6,162 nt of DNA, from positions 1 through 6,162 of the forward strand of contig JAOHHF010000024.1 in assembly GCA_028099475.1 (NCBI GenBank), written 5' to 3'. The notes beneath the pieces are model-generated. The model was not told the origin of the DNA. It made no database searches and saw only the letters and a list, made by a program, of their open reading frames with translations. Positions 1 through 5,203 of the stretch are shown one piece after another. Position 1 is the first letter of the stretch; every line of letters begins with the position of its first letter. The translations under genes and the position numbers were made by a program. Source of the stretch: Candidatus Pelagibacter sp. (lineage in GTDB: Bacteria; Pseudomonadota; Alphaproteobacteria; Pelagibacterales; Pelagibacteraceae).

Positions 1-246
1 GAAATTGGTTATGGTGATCAATCAATTAATAAAAAGATGAAGGATTATATTAATTTATTTCATTCCATGGTTTCCGAAGTACATTTTTGGAAAGATTTGA
101 CTAGATCGCAAAAAATTGAAAAAATTTCCATTTTTTTAAGTGATTTTAATGAAATTAACGAATTGCTTGATTATTTTGAATTATTTAATGATGATTTATC
201 AAAAAAAACTTTGAATTCTTATTTAAAAAGTGTAAGTAACCCATAA
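1..246 (+). CDS. Probable ubiquinol-cytochrome c chaperone (CBP3-like), 3' part
   Basis: The reading frame is open from the first base of the window, so this is the C-terminal part (81 residues visible) of a longer gene; the ATG at 37 is internal. The visible start, [16 protein letters not shown], resembles the 'RE-x-G-V-G-D-x-x-V-x-K-x-M-K' block of the ubiquinol-cytochrome c chaperone family (Pfam Ubiq_cyt_C_chap), which helps assemble the cytochrome bc1 complex. The canonical next motif (F-Y-G-R) appears degenerate as L-F-H-S. The rest is acidic and probably helical, with an unrecognised tail ending S-V-S-N-P. Context supports the call: in many alphaproteobacteria this gene lies upstream of the rpmF/plsX cluster. 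It ends two bases before rpmF, so the two are probably co-transcribed. The assignment rests on one motif plus synteny; the N-terminal part lies outside the window. Confidence 0.6.
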   Translation, partial: EIGYGDQSINKKMKDYINLFHSMVSEVHFWKDLTRSQKIEKISIFLSDFNEINELLDYFELFNDDLSKKTLNSYLKSVSNP

Positions 247-248
247 TT

Positions 249-431
249 ATGGCTGTACCAAAACGAAAACAAACCCCATCCAGAACTGGAATGAGAAGAG
301 CTCAAACTATGAAATATTCAACAAAAAACATTGTTGAAGACAAAAAGTCAGGTGAATATAGATTATCACATCACTTAGATTTAAAAACTGGCATGTATAA
401 GGGAAGACAAGTTTTAGACCCAAAAGAATAA
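249..431 (+). CDS. rpmF: 50S ribosomal protein L32
   Basis: A 60-residue basic protein beginning [19 protein letters not shown], the hallmark N-terminus of bacterial L32 (MAVPK-[KR]-[KR]-x-S-x-x-R). L32 is a small component of the large ribosomal subunit. The C-terminal half (S-H-H-L-D then G-x-Y-x-G-R-x-V) matches the alphaproteobacterial form, which lacks the zinc-binding cysteines found in some other phyla; no Cys is present. Length is normal. The ATG follows the previous stop codon (244-246) by two bases and no Shine-Dalgarno sequence is visible, so initiation probably depends on translational coupling. plsX follows after 12 bases, the usual rpmF-plsX pairing that links ribosome and membrane-lipid synthesis. 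Confidence 0.95.
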   Translation: MAVPKRKQTPSRTGMRRAQTMKYSTKNIVEDKKSGEYRLSHHLDLKTGMYKGRQVLDPKE

Positions 432-443
432 TATAAATCTTAA

Positions 444-1445
444 ATGACAGATTTGATTAAAATTGCAGTAGATGCAATGGGTGGAGATGGCTCTCCAAAA
501 AAGATTATAGATGGTATTGTATTAAACCATCAAAATAATAAAGAGTTGTTCTATAAAATTTTTGGAAATGAGTCTGAAATTAAAGATCTTATAAGTAATA
601 AAATAAATAAAAAGTATTACGAAATTATCCACACTAAAGATGTTGTAATGAGTACAGACAGTCCATTAGAAGGCGCTAAAAGAGGCAAGAAAACCAGCAT
701 GTGGTTAGCGATACAAAGTGTTAAAGAAAAACAAGCTGATATTGTTGTTTCTGCTGGTAATACAGGAGCGCTATTAGTCATTTCAAAACTAAATCTTAAG
801 ATGATTGAGAATATTGATAAACCTGCGCTATCTGCTTTATGGCCAAATAAAAAGGGAATGAGTGTTGTATTAGATTTGGGTGCAAATATAGAATGTAGTT
901 CTAAAAATTTATTAGATTTTTCAATAATGGGCGCTTCTCTTTACACATCACTTTATCCTAATGATAAACCAAATGTAGGTTTATTGAATATAGGGTCTGA
1001 AGAATTTAAAGGAAACGAGACGATAAAAGAAACTTATCAAATTCTTAATGATAAAAAATCTGTAAATTATGATTTCTCTGGTTATATAGAAGGCAATCAT
1101 TTAATGGATGGAGAGGTGAATGTAATCGTTTCCGATGGTTTTACAGGTAACGTAGCATTAAAAACAGCAGAAGGAACCGCAAACTTTATAACCAGTGAAT
1201 TGAAAAAAGCCATGACAGGTTCAATAATTGGAAAAATTTCATCACTTTTAAACATTTCAAATCTTAAAAAATTTAAAAAACGTTTAGATCCAAGACTATA
1301 TAACGGAGCAATATTTATTGGTCTCGATTCACCAGTTGTTAAAAGTCACGGTGGTACAGATTTTATTGGCTTTTCTAATTCATTAGATGTTTGTCATAGA
1401 ATTATAAAAGGTAATTTGATACAAAAGATCAAACAAAATATTTAG
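444..1445 (+). CDS. plsX: Phosphate acyltransferase PlsX
   Basis: PlsX makes acyl-phosphate from acyl-ACP and phosphate, the donor for PlsY in the first acylation of glycerol-3-phosphate; it is a soluble, peripheral membrane enzyme. The 333 residues match the usual family length (about 330-350). Recognisable blocks are VDAMGGDG at residues 9-16, SAGNTGAL at 103-110, LDLGAN at 143-148, NIGSEEFKGNE at 182-192, the G-Y-I-E-G motif at 213-217, SDGFTGNVALK at 230-240, and the C-terminal YNGAIFIGL plus VVKSHGG at 298-304. No damage is visible. It lies 12 bases after rpmF and 4 bases before the likely ATG of ihfA, so it is probably part of one transcript. No Shine-Dalgarno site is seen before the ATG. 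In many alphaproteobacteria fabH follows plsX directly; here it does not. Confidence 0.96.
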   Translation: MTDLIKIAVDAMGGDGSPKKIIDGIVLNHQNNKELFYKIFGNESEIKDLISNKINKKYYEIIHTKDVVMSTDSPLEGAKRGKKTSMWLAIQSVKEKQADIVVSAGNTGALLVISKLNLKMIENIDKPALSALWPNKKGMSVVLDLGANIECSSKNLLDFSIMGASLYTSLYPNDKPNVGLLNIGSEEFKGNETIKETYQILNDKKSVNYDFSGYIEGNHLMDGEVNVIVSDGFTGNVALKTAEGTANFITSELKKAMTGSIIGKISSLLNISNLKKFKKRLDPRLYNGAIFIGLDSPVVKSHGGTDFIGFSNSLDVCHRIIKGNLIQKIKQNI

Positions 1446-1449
1446 ATTG

Positions 1450-1749
1450 ATGAGAATAAACTTAACTAAAAAAGACTTAGTTAATTTAGTATATATGCAA
1501 TTAGGATTTTCTAAGCAAATTTCAGAAAATCTTATTGAAGATTTTTTATCTACAATTGTCTCAAATATTAAAGACGAAAAAAAGTTAAAATTATCGAAAT
1601 TTGGTACTTTTTCAATTAGACAAAAGAAATCCCGTATAGGAAGAAACCCAAAGACAAAAGAGACCAAAATGATATCAAGTAGGGAAGTTGTTTTATTTAA
1701 ACCATCTAAAAAATTTAAAGATTTCATAAATATTAAAGAAAATGGATAA
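1450..1749 (+). CDS. ihfA: Integration host factor subunit alpha
   Basis: IHF is a nucleoid-associated heterodimer that bends DNA sharply at specific sites and assists transcription, replication and recombination. From the ATG at 1450 the product is 99 residues, the same length as E. coli IhfA. It shows the N-terminal helical dimerisation part (L-T-K-x-D-L ... L-G-F-S-K), the KLSKFGTF turn at 47-54, and the DNA-binding arm GRNPKTKE at 64-71, whose Pro67 corresponds to the proline that intercalates between base pairs, then REVVLFKPSKKFK at the end. The frame could also start at a TTG at 1447, but the adjacent ATG is the better choice. Context (plsX before, MerR gene after) favours alpha over beta or HU. 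Its end overlaps the next gene by 8 bases, suggesting coupling. Confidence 0.9.
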   Translation: MRINLTKKDLVNLVYMQLGFSKQISENLIEDFLSTIVSNIKDEKKLKLSKFGTFSIRQKKSRIGRNPKTKETKMISSREVVLFKPSKKFKDFINIKENG

Positions 1750-2113
1750 GTCCGATAACGCTTATAAAACTATAGGTGAGGTCGCTAAAATATTAAATCT
1801 AAAAACAAATAAAAAAGGTAATCTGCCAACTCATATTATCAGATTTTGGGAAACTCAATTTAAACAAATCAAACCTAAAATTTTAAATTCAAATAGAAGG
1901 TATTATGATGAGAAATCTATTAACCTCCTTAAAAAGGTTAAATTCCTTCTTAAAGAACAAGGAATGACAATTAATGGTGTTAAAAAGATACTTAATGGTG
2001 AAGATTCTTTAGAACTTGACGAAATGGCAAATAATTCTATAAAAGCTGATAATTTAAGAAATAAATTAGTTAAAATTTCTAAAATTATTAAAAATTTAAA
2101 AGATTTAAAATAA
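1742..2113 (+). CDS. MerR-family transcriptional regulator
   Basis: A 123-residue protein with an N-terminal MerR-type winged helix-turn-helix: YKTIGEVAKIL at 8-18 forms the first helices, IIRFWETQFKQIKPK at 32-46 the recognition region, and the N-R-R-Y-Y-D wing lies at 51-56, followed by the helix INLLKKVKFLLKEQGMTINGVKKIL. This is the small MerR type commonly found downstream of ihfA in alphaproteobacteria. The region after residue 88 is short and Lys/Asn-rich, possibly helical, with no ligand- or metal-binding domain and no Cys, so any effector is unknown. There is an insertion around 20-28 (LKTNKKGNL) between helix 1 and the recognition helix compared with the usual form. The start overlaps ihfA by 8 bases and rpmG begins one base after its stop. 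Target genes cannot be told from the sequence. Confidence 0.88.
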   Translation: MDKSDNAYKTIGEVAKILNLKTNKKGNLPTHIIRFWETQFKQIKPKILNSNRRYYDEKSINLLKKVKFLLKEQGMTINGVKKILNGEDSLELDEMANNSIKADNLRNKLVKISKIIKNLKDLK

Positions 2114-2114
2114 T

Positions 2115-2306
2115 ATGGCTAAAAAAACACATGTAAAAGTTAGACTTGTTCCGGAATCAAAACCTGACAGCCCTTTTTTTTATTATGTTAAAAAACCTGC
2201 AGGTGGTGAAAAAGCAAAAGTAAAATTATCAGCTAAAAAATATAATCCTGCTACAAGAAAACACGAGACTTTTGTTGAAAAGAAACTTCCTCCTCATAGT
2301 AAATAA
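2115..2306 (+). CDS. rpmG: 50S ribosomal protein L33
   Basis: A 63-residue basic protein of the large ribosomal subunit. L33 features are the N-terminal MAKKTHVKVRLV, the F-F-Y-Y-V-K-K strand at 21-27, and the conserved YNPATRKHETFVEKKL block. It lacks the paired cysteines of zinc-binding L33, so it is the zinc-independent form. It is several residues longer than the typical 55: there are extra residues before F-F-Y-Y and a short L-P-P-H-S-K tail. The stop of the upstream MerR gene and this ATG are separated by one base (TAA-T-ATG) with no Shine-Dalgarno site, so translation is probably coupled. It is the last gene of the plus-strand run; its stop codon directly abuts the end of a minus-strand chorismate mutase remnant, leaving no room for a separate terminator. 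Confidence 0.9.
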   Translation: MAKKTHVKVRLVPESKPDSPFFYYVKKPAGGEKAKVKLSAKKYNPATRKHETFVEKKLPPHSK

Positions 2307-2568
2307 TTATTTTTTTTTAAAATTTCTTCTCTCGTAATCAATATAAGACCAGATCATATTTTTCCATATACGATTTGTTATCTTTGGGTCTATTTTAAGT
2401 TTTTTAGATTTACCTTTAATTTTGTTTAAAATGAAATTTATTCTTTTTTGATTTAAGAACTTCTTTTACAAGTCCTGTTCTTTGCCTGATTAGAGATAAA
2501 AGCTTATTATCTAGCTTATCCAGCTTTGTTCTGATTAGATTTAATTTTTTTTTATTATTAGGCGACAT
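2307..2568 (-). pseudogene. Chorismate mutase (AroQ type), frameshifted and internally deleted
   Basis: Chorismate mutase converts chorismate to prephenate for Phe/Tyr synthesis. From the ATG at 2568 the minus strand encodes 50 residues ending at a stop at 2416-2418. Residues 9-39 (LNLIRTKLDKLDNKLL, then SLIRQRTGLVKEVLK) fit AroQ helix 1, with Arg13, Arg30 and Lys39 in the places of E. coli Arg11, Arg28 and Lys39. In the frame shifted by one, 2309-2444 encodes RINFILNKIKG and then KIDPKITNRIWKNMIWSYIDYERR, the helix 2-3 part, ending at TAA 2307-2309. In the E. coli enzyme Lys39 and Arg51 are 12 codons apart; here the equivalents are 10 bases apart, implying loss of about 26 bases including the Asp48 position. 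The breakpoint lies in an A-rich tract (A6 at 2444-2449). It is probably inactive; an assembly error is the main alternative. A perfect TATAAT on this strand at 2595-2600 may be its promoter. Confidence 0.8.
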
Positions 2569-2572
2569 TTAA

Positions 2573-2602
2573 TTTATTGGATTAATTAATAATTATTATA
2601 TT
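2573..2602 (+). promoter_or_regulatory. Weak candidate promoter for ctaA
   Basis: The 43 bases between the chorismate mutase remnant and ctaA are almost all A/T. A TATATT hexamer at 2597-2602 with TTTATT at 2573-2578 (18-base spacer) could serve ctaA, placing the transcript start at or just before the ATG at 2612. On the opposite strand TATAAT at 2595-2600 overlaps it, so the gap probably holds divergent promoters. In such AT-rich DNA these matches are weak evidence. Confidence 0.3.
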
Positions 2603-2611
2603 TATCTCTAC

Positions 2612-3634
2612 ATGTACAGTGAGAATAACAATTTAAATCAACAATTAAAAATTTGGTTATTTGTATTATTGTCAATGATTATTCTAATTATTCTAATTGG
2701 TGGGTTAACTAGATTAACAGACTCTGGTTTATCTATAACTACTTGGGAATTATTTGTAGGTTTTTTACCACCATTGACGAATGATAAATGGAAAGATTAT
2801 TTTGATCTTTATAAAACAATTCCCGAATATACTGAGCAAAACTCAAATATGTCTTTAGGTGAATTTAAAGTAATTTTTTGGTGGGAGTGGGGTCATCGTC
2901 AACTTGGAAGATTAATTGGTTTATCTGTATTATTGCCATTAATATATTTTACTCTTAAAAACGGCTTATTGGTTTTAAAAACATATGGCATAATTTTTTT
3001 ACTAGTATGTTTACAAGGATTTTTTGGTTGGTACATGGTGTCAAGCGGATTAGTAGATAGAATTGATGTAAGCCATTATAGGTTATCTATTCATTTAGTT
3101 ACTGCTTTTTTAATTTTATCAATAATCTTTTGGAAATTACTTAGATTAACGCAAACACGAATTAATAATATTTCATTTAACCTAAGGTTATTTAAATTTT
3201 TTTTTATTTTATTATTTATTCAATTGATTATAGGTGCTTTTGTTTCAGGTATGGACGCAGGAAAGCTTTATAATACTTGGCCTTTAATGGGATCTTCTTA
3301 TTTCCCTGACGATAGTAAATTTATTGAATTTCTCAATATTAATTTTTTTGATAACCCATCTATAGTACAATTTCTTCATAGAAATTTAGCTTATTTAATA
3401 GTCATAATTTATATTTATTTATTAATATTAGTTTTTAGAGACACTAATAAAATTTTTAGAAAACCAATAATAATTATTGGTATAAGTATATTTTTGCAGG
3501 TTATCTTAGGAGTAGTAACACTTTTATCTGGAGTAAAAATTATTTATGCATCTTTACACCAGATAAATTCTATTTTAGTAATTTTATCATCTCTGTATTT
3601 TCTCTACATATCTAAATATGATGAAAAAAAATAA
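2612..3634 (+). CDS. ctaA: Heme A synthase (COX15/CtaA)
   Basis: CtaA oxidises the C8 methyl of heme O to the formyl group of heme A, needed for aa3-type cytochrome c oxidase; it is an inner-membrane protein. The 340 residues show about eight hydrophobic segments (roughly 13-32, 93-113, 124-142, 158-178, 193-213, 253-275, 285-305, 310-332). The family signature GGLTRLTDSGLSITTW is at 30-45, followed by F-L-P-P-L. The four heme-ligand histidines are apparent: His95 (WGHRQLGR), His161 (LSIHLVTA), His256 (FLHRNLAY) and His316 (LHQINS). The periplasmic loop carrying MDAGKLYNTWPLM (214-226) is typical of the alphaproteobacterial/mitochondrial type. Length is normal. No Shine-Dalgarno site precedes the ATG. 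It is divergent from the chorismate mutase remnant and convergent with metY, so it is probably monocistronic. Parts of the gene fall well below 20% GC. Confidence 0.95.
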   Translation: MYSENNNLNQQLKIWLFVLLSMIILIILIGGLTRLTDSGLSITTWELFVGFLPPLTNDKWKDYFDLYKTIPEYTEQNSNMSLGEFKVIFWWEWGHRQLGRLIGLSVLLPLIYFTLKNGLLVLKTYGIIFLLVCLQGFFGWYMVSSGLVDRIDVSHYRLSIHLVTAFLILSIIFWKLLRLTQTRINNISFNLRLFKFFFILLFIQLIIGAFVSGMDAGKLYNTWPLMGSSYFPDDSKFIEFLNINFFDNPSIVQFLHRNLAYLIVIIYIYLLILVFRDTNKIFRKPIIIIGISIFLQVILGVVTLLSGVKIIYASLHQINSILVILSSLYFLYISKYDEKK

Positions 3635-3667
3635 TTAATTTCTATTAGTTGACATATAAATATTTAA

Positions 3668-4996
3668 TTAACTTACAGCTTTTAAATTACCTTTTGAAGT
3701 ATTAGCTAGAGCTTGATCCAAATCATCAATAATGTCGTCTATGTGCTCTAAGCCAATGCACAGCCTTACATAACCAGGTGTAACACCAGCGGCAGCCAAT
3801 TCGTCCTCTGTCAGCTGACTATGTGTTGTTGTTGCTGGATGTATAGCTAAACTTCTTGCATCACCAATATTTGCTACGTGATAAAACATTTTTAAAGACT
3901 CTATAAATCTCTTACCTGCTTCAATGCCACCAGCTAACTCTACACCTACTAATGCACCATAGCCATTTTTGAGATATTTATCAGCTCTTTTACTTATTTC
4001 TTCACTATGTTCAGTAGCATAAATTACTTTTTCAACAGCTTTATGTTTCTTCAAGTAGTCAACAACCTTTGAAGCATTTTCACAATGTTGTTTCATTCTT
4101 AAAGCTACAGTTTCTAACCCTTGTATTACTCCAAACGCATTATCTGGAGATAGGGCAGAACCAAGGTCTCGTAAAATTGTAACTCTTGCTCTCACAGCAA
4201 AAGAAACATTTGCACCAGTTAGTTCTGGCACAGCTTTACCCCAAACAACACCCCCATAACTTGCATCAGGCTCATTAAAAAGTGGTTGTCTTTTAGGATC
4301 TGCTGTCCAATCAAAATTACCACCATCAACTAAAGCACCACCTACTACTGTACCGTGACCAGCTATATATTTAGTAAGTGAGTATACTACTACAGCTGCA
4401 CCATGTTCTAATGGTTTACAAATCACCGGAGCTGCCGTGTTATCAACAATTAAAGGGATGTTAAATTTCTTACCAATATCCGAAACCTCTTGAATTGGAA
4501 AAACTCTCAAATAAGGATTTGGCAAAGTTTCACCATAAAAAGCTCTAGTATTTTCATCAACAGCTTTCTCAAAGTTTTTTGGATCAGAAGGATCTGCGTA
4601 TCTAACCTCTATACCAAGTTTACTCAAAGTATGTGTAAACAATGATACAGTTCCACCATAAAGATCAGTTGAACTAACAATATTATCACCAGCTTTAGCT
4701 ACATTTAATATTGCAAATGTAGAAGCTGTCTGTCCAGATGAAACAGTTAAACTGGCTAATCCACCGTCTAATGCTGCAAGTCTTTTTTCAAGAACATCAT
4801 TTGTTGGATTCATGATTCTTGTATAAATGTTACCAAACTCTTTAAGCGCAAACAGATTTGCAGCATGTTCAGTACTGTCAAATTGGTAAGATGTTGTTCT
4901 GTAAATTGGAACTGCTACAGCGTTAGTTGATGGATCACTTCTGTAATCACCACCATGAATTGCGACAGTTTCCGGATTATTTCTTTTTGTACTCAT
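3668..4996 (-). CDS. metY: O-acetylhomoserine (thiol)-lyase MetY
   Basis: A PLP enzyme of the Cys/Met-metabolism family that makes homocysteine (or methionine) from O-acetylhomoserine and sulfide (or methanethiol). The 442 residues match the usual MetY length of about 430. Visible motifs are TVAIHGG at 10-16, the phosphate-binding NIYTRIMNPT at 56-65 (Tyr58, Arg60 contact PLP of the partner subunit), SSGQTA at 86-91, the ring-stacking Tyr113 in DLYGG, Asp185 in VDNT binding the pyridine nitrogen, and the Schiff-base Lys209 in YSLTKYIAGHGT. The long insert containing F-D-W-T and the Y-G-G-V-V-W block separate MetY from shorter MetB/MetC/MetZ relatives. The ATG at 4996 is fixed by GGAG five bases upstream. 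A SAM-V pseudoknot and a SAM-II-like element in the leader indicate repression when S-adenosylmethionine is plentiful. GC content is clearly higher than in the adjacent ctaA. O-succinylhomoserine as substrate cannot be excluded. Confidence 0.95.
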   Translation of the reverse strand: MSTKRNNPETVAIHGGDYRSDPSTNAVAVPIYRTTSYQFDSTEHAANLFALKEFGNIYTRIMNPTNDVLEKRLAALDGGLASLTVSSGQTASTFAILNVAKAGDNIVSSTDLYGGTVSLFTHTLSKLGIEVRYADPSDPKNFEKAVDENTRAFYGETLPNPYLRVFPIQEVSDIGKKFNIPLIVDNTAAPVICKPLEHGAAVVVYSLTKYIAGHGTVVGGALVDGGNFDWTADPKRQPLFNEPDASYGGVVWGKAVPELTGANVSFAVRARVTILRDLGSALSPDNAFGVIQGLETVALRMKQHCENASKVVDYLKKHKAVEKVIYATEHSEEISKRADKYLKNGYGALVGVELAGGIEAGKRFIESLKMFYHVANIGDARSLAIHPATTTHSQLTEDELAAAGVTPGYVRLCIGLEHIDDIIDDLDQALANTSKGNLKAVS

Positions 4997-5001
4997 TATT
5001 A

Positions 5002-5005
5002 CTCC
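5002..5005 (-). promoter_or_regulatory. Shine-Dalgarno site of metY
   Basis: On the minus strand AAAAAAGGAG ends five bases before the metY ATG. It is the only strong ribosome-binding site in the window; all other complete genes lack one. It lies seven bases after the last pairing base of the SAM-V pseudoknot, where aptamer folding can control its access to the ribosome. Confidence 0.85.
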
Positions 5006-5057
5006 TTTTTTAGTGCTTTAACTTAATGTAAGGCGCACAATACAGTTCAAATGCCTA
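5006..5057 (-). promoter_or_regulatory. SAM-V riboswitch
   Basis: Read on the minus strand the metY leader forms an H-type pseudoknot in the SAM-II/SAM-V arrangement. P1 is AGGC (5053-5056) with GCCT (5031-5034); P2 is GTGC (5035-5038) with GCAC (5013-5016). The first loop is ATTTGAACTGTATT and the second, TACATTAAGTTAAA, is the A/U-rich strand that lies along P1. GCACTAAAAAAGG at the 3' end runs straight into the Shine-Dalgarno site. The primary sequence closely matches what I recall of the SAM-V aptamer reported upstream of metY in 'Ca. Pelagibacter ubique', where SAM binding blocks translation. The effect here is inferred from position; a covariance-model search (Rfam SAM-V) would confirm it. 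Confidence 0.9.
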
Positions 5058-5122
5058 CCGATAATGTTTAGAATATTCCTGTTTAGCAGTTTTATGCCCG
5101 CAATAGGATCAAATCGGCAAGC
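5053..5122 (-). other. Possible 10-bp helix joining the two SAM aptamers
   Basis: On the minus strand GCTTGCCGAT (5113-5122) can pair continuously with ATCGGTAGGC (5053-5062): eight Watson-Crick pairs and two G-U pairs, closing a 50-base loop. The first strand contains the SAM-II P1 5' strand and the second the SAM-V P1 5' strand, so this helix would exclude both pseudoknots. It is a pairing seen by eye; its stability and conservation are untested. Confidence 0.45.
5078..5122 (-). promoter_or_regulatory. SAM-II-like riboswitch aptamer
   Basis: Upstream of the SAM-V element the minus strand carries the SAM-II signature: P1 5' strand TGCC (5116-5119) followed by GATTT, then the TTGC block (about 5100-5103), P1 3' strand GGCA (5095-5098), an A-rich joining strand (TAAAACT), and GCTAAA followed by CAGG at 5078-5087. 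TTGCG can pair with TGCTAA as P2, including the U-U juxtaposition near the ligand pocket that I recall from SAM-II. P1 is only 4 bp. SAM-II elements normally sit close to a Shine-Dalgarno site or terminator; here neither is obvious before SAM-V begins, so its output is unclear. Tandem SAM-II/SAM-V leaders have been described in marine bacteria. A covariance-model search is the decisive check. Confidence 0.78.
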
Positions 5123-5143
5123 TCTTTTTAGCAGATAAACCTT

Positions 5144-5172
5144 ATAATACAAGCCAAATATCAAATTGACTT
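5144..5172 (-). promoter_or_regulatory. Candidate metY promoter
   Basis: On the minus strand TATTAT (5144-5149) is a 5/6 match to a -10 box. The hexamer 17 bases upstream, AAGTCA (5167-5172), is a poor -35 and overlaps the -35 of the divergent rplM promoter. Transcription would begin near 5134-5137, just ahead of the SAM-II-like aptamer, which is where a riboswitch promoter should be. The position persuades more than the sequence. Confidence 0.4.
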
Positions 5173-5193
5173 TGCAATTAATAATAGTATTAA
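5166..5193 (+). promoter_or_regulatory. Promoter of rplM-rpsI
   Basis: TTGACT (5166-5171) is a 5/6 match to the -35 consensus; after a 16-base spacer, TATTAA (5188-5193) is a 4/6 match to -10 (ATTAAT one base later is an alternative). The expected start at about 5200-5201 leaves only three or four bases before the rplM ATG at 5204. There is no Shine-Dalgarno site, so a leaderless or nearly leaderless mRNA is predicted. Confidence 0.6.
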
Positions 5194-5203
5194 TCCTCGC
5201 ACA

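Noticed and set aside
1447..1449. TTG as the start codon of ihfA
   Set aside because: An ATG follows immediately at 1450 and gives a 99-residue protein of the usual length; no ribosome-binding site favours TTG.
1383..1727. A 114-codon open frame on the minus strand
   Set aside because: It lies entirely opposite the end of plsX and ihfA, which have clear family motifs; the product is a hydrophobic, low-complexity translation with no recognisable domain.
2443..2449. A-AAA-AAG slippery heptamer as a programmed -1 frameshift in the chorismate mutase remnant
   Set aside because: The heptamer is in the right phase, but a -1 shift leads to a stop codon one codon later (GAA TAA). The downstream half is in the other (+1) frame, and the catalytic loop would still be too short.
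2307..2611. A tRNA or structured RNA in the gap between rpmG and ctaA
   Set aside because: No cloverleaf arms or T-loop motif are visible; most of the stretch is explained by the minus-strand chorismate mutase remnant, and the remaining 43 bases look like promoter DNA.
3635..3667. A bidirectional terminator between ctaA and metY
   Set aside because: Only weak A/T inverted repeats (TTAATT/AATTAA) are present, with no G/C stem; this is not distinguishable from background in such AT-rich DNA.
5143..5148. Plus-strand TATAAT as a -10 box for rplM
   Set aside because: No -35-like hexamer lies at the right distance, and the TTGACT promoter closer to the gene is better. The same bases more plausibly serve the minus-strand metY promoter.
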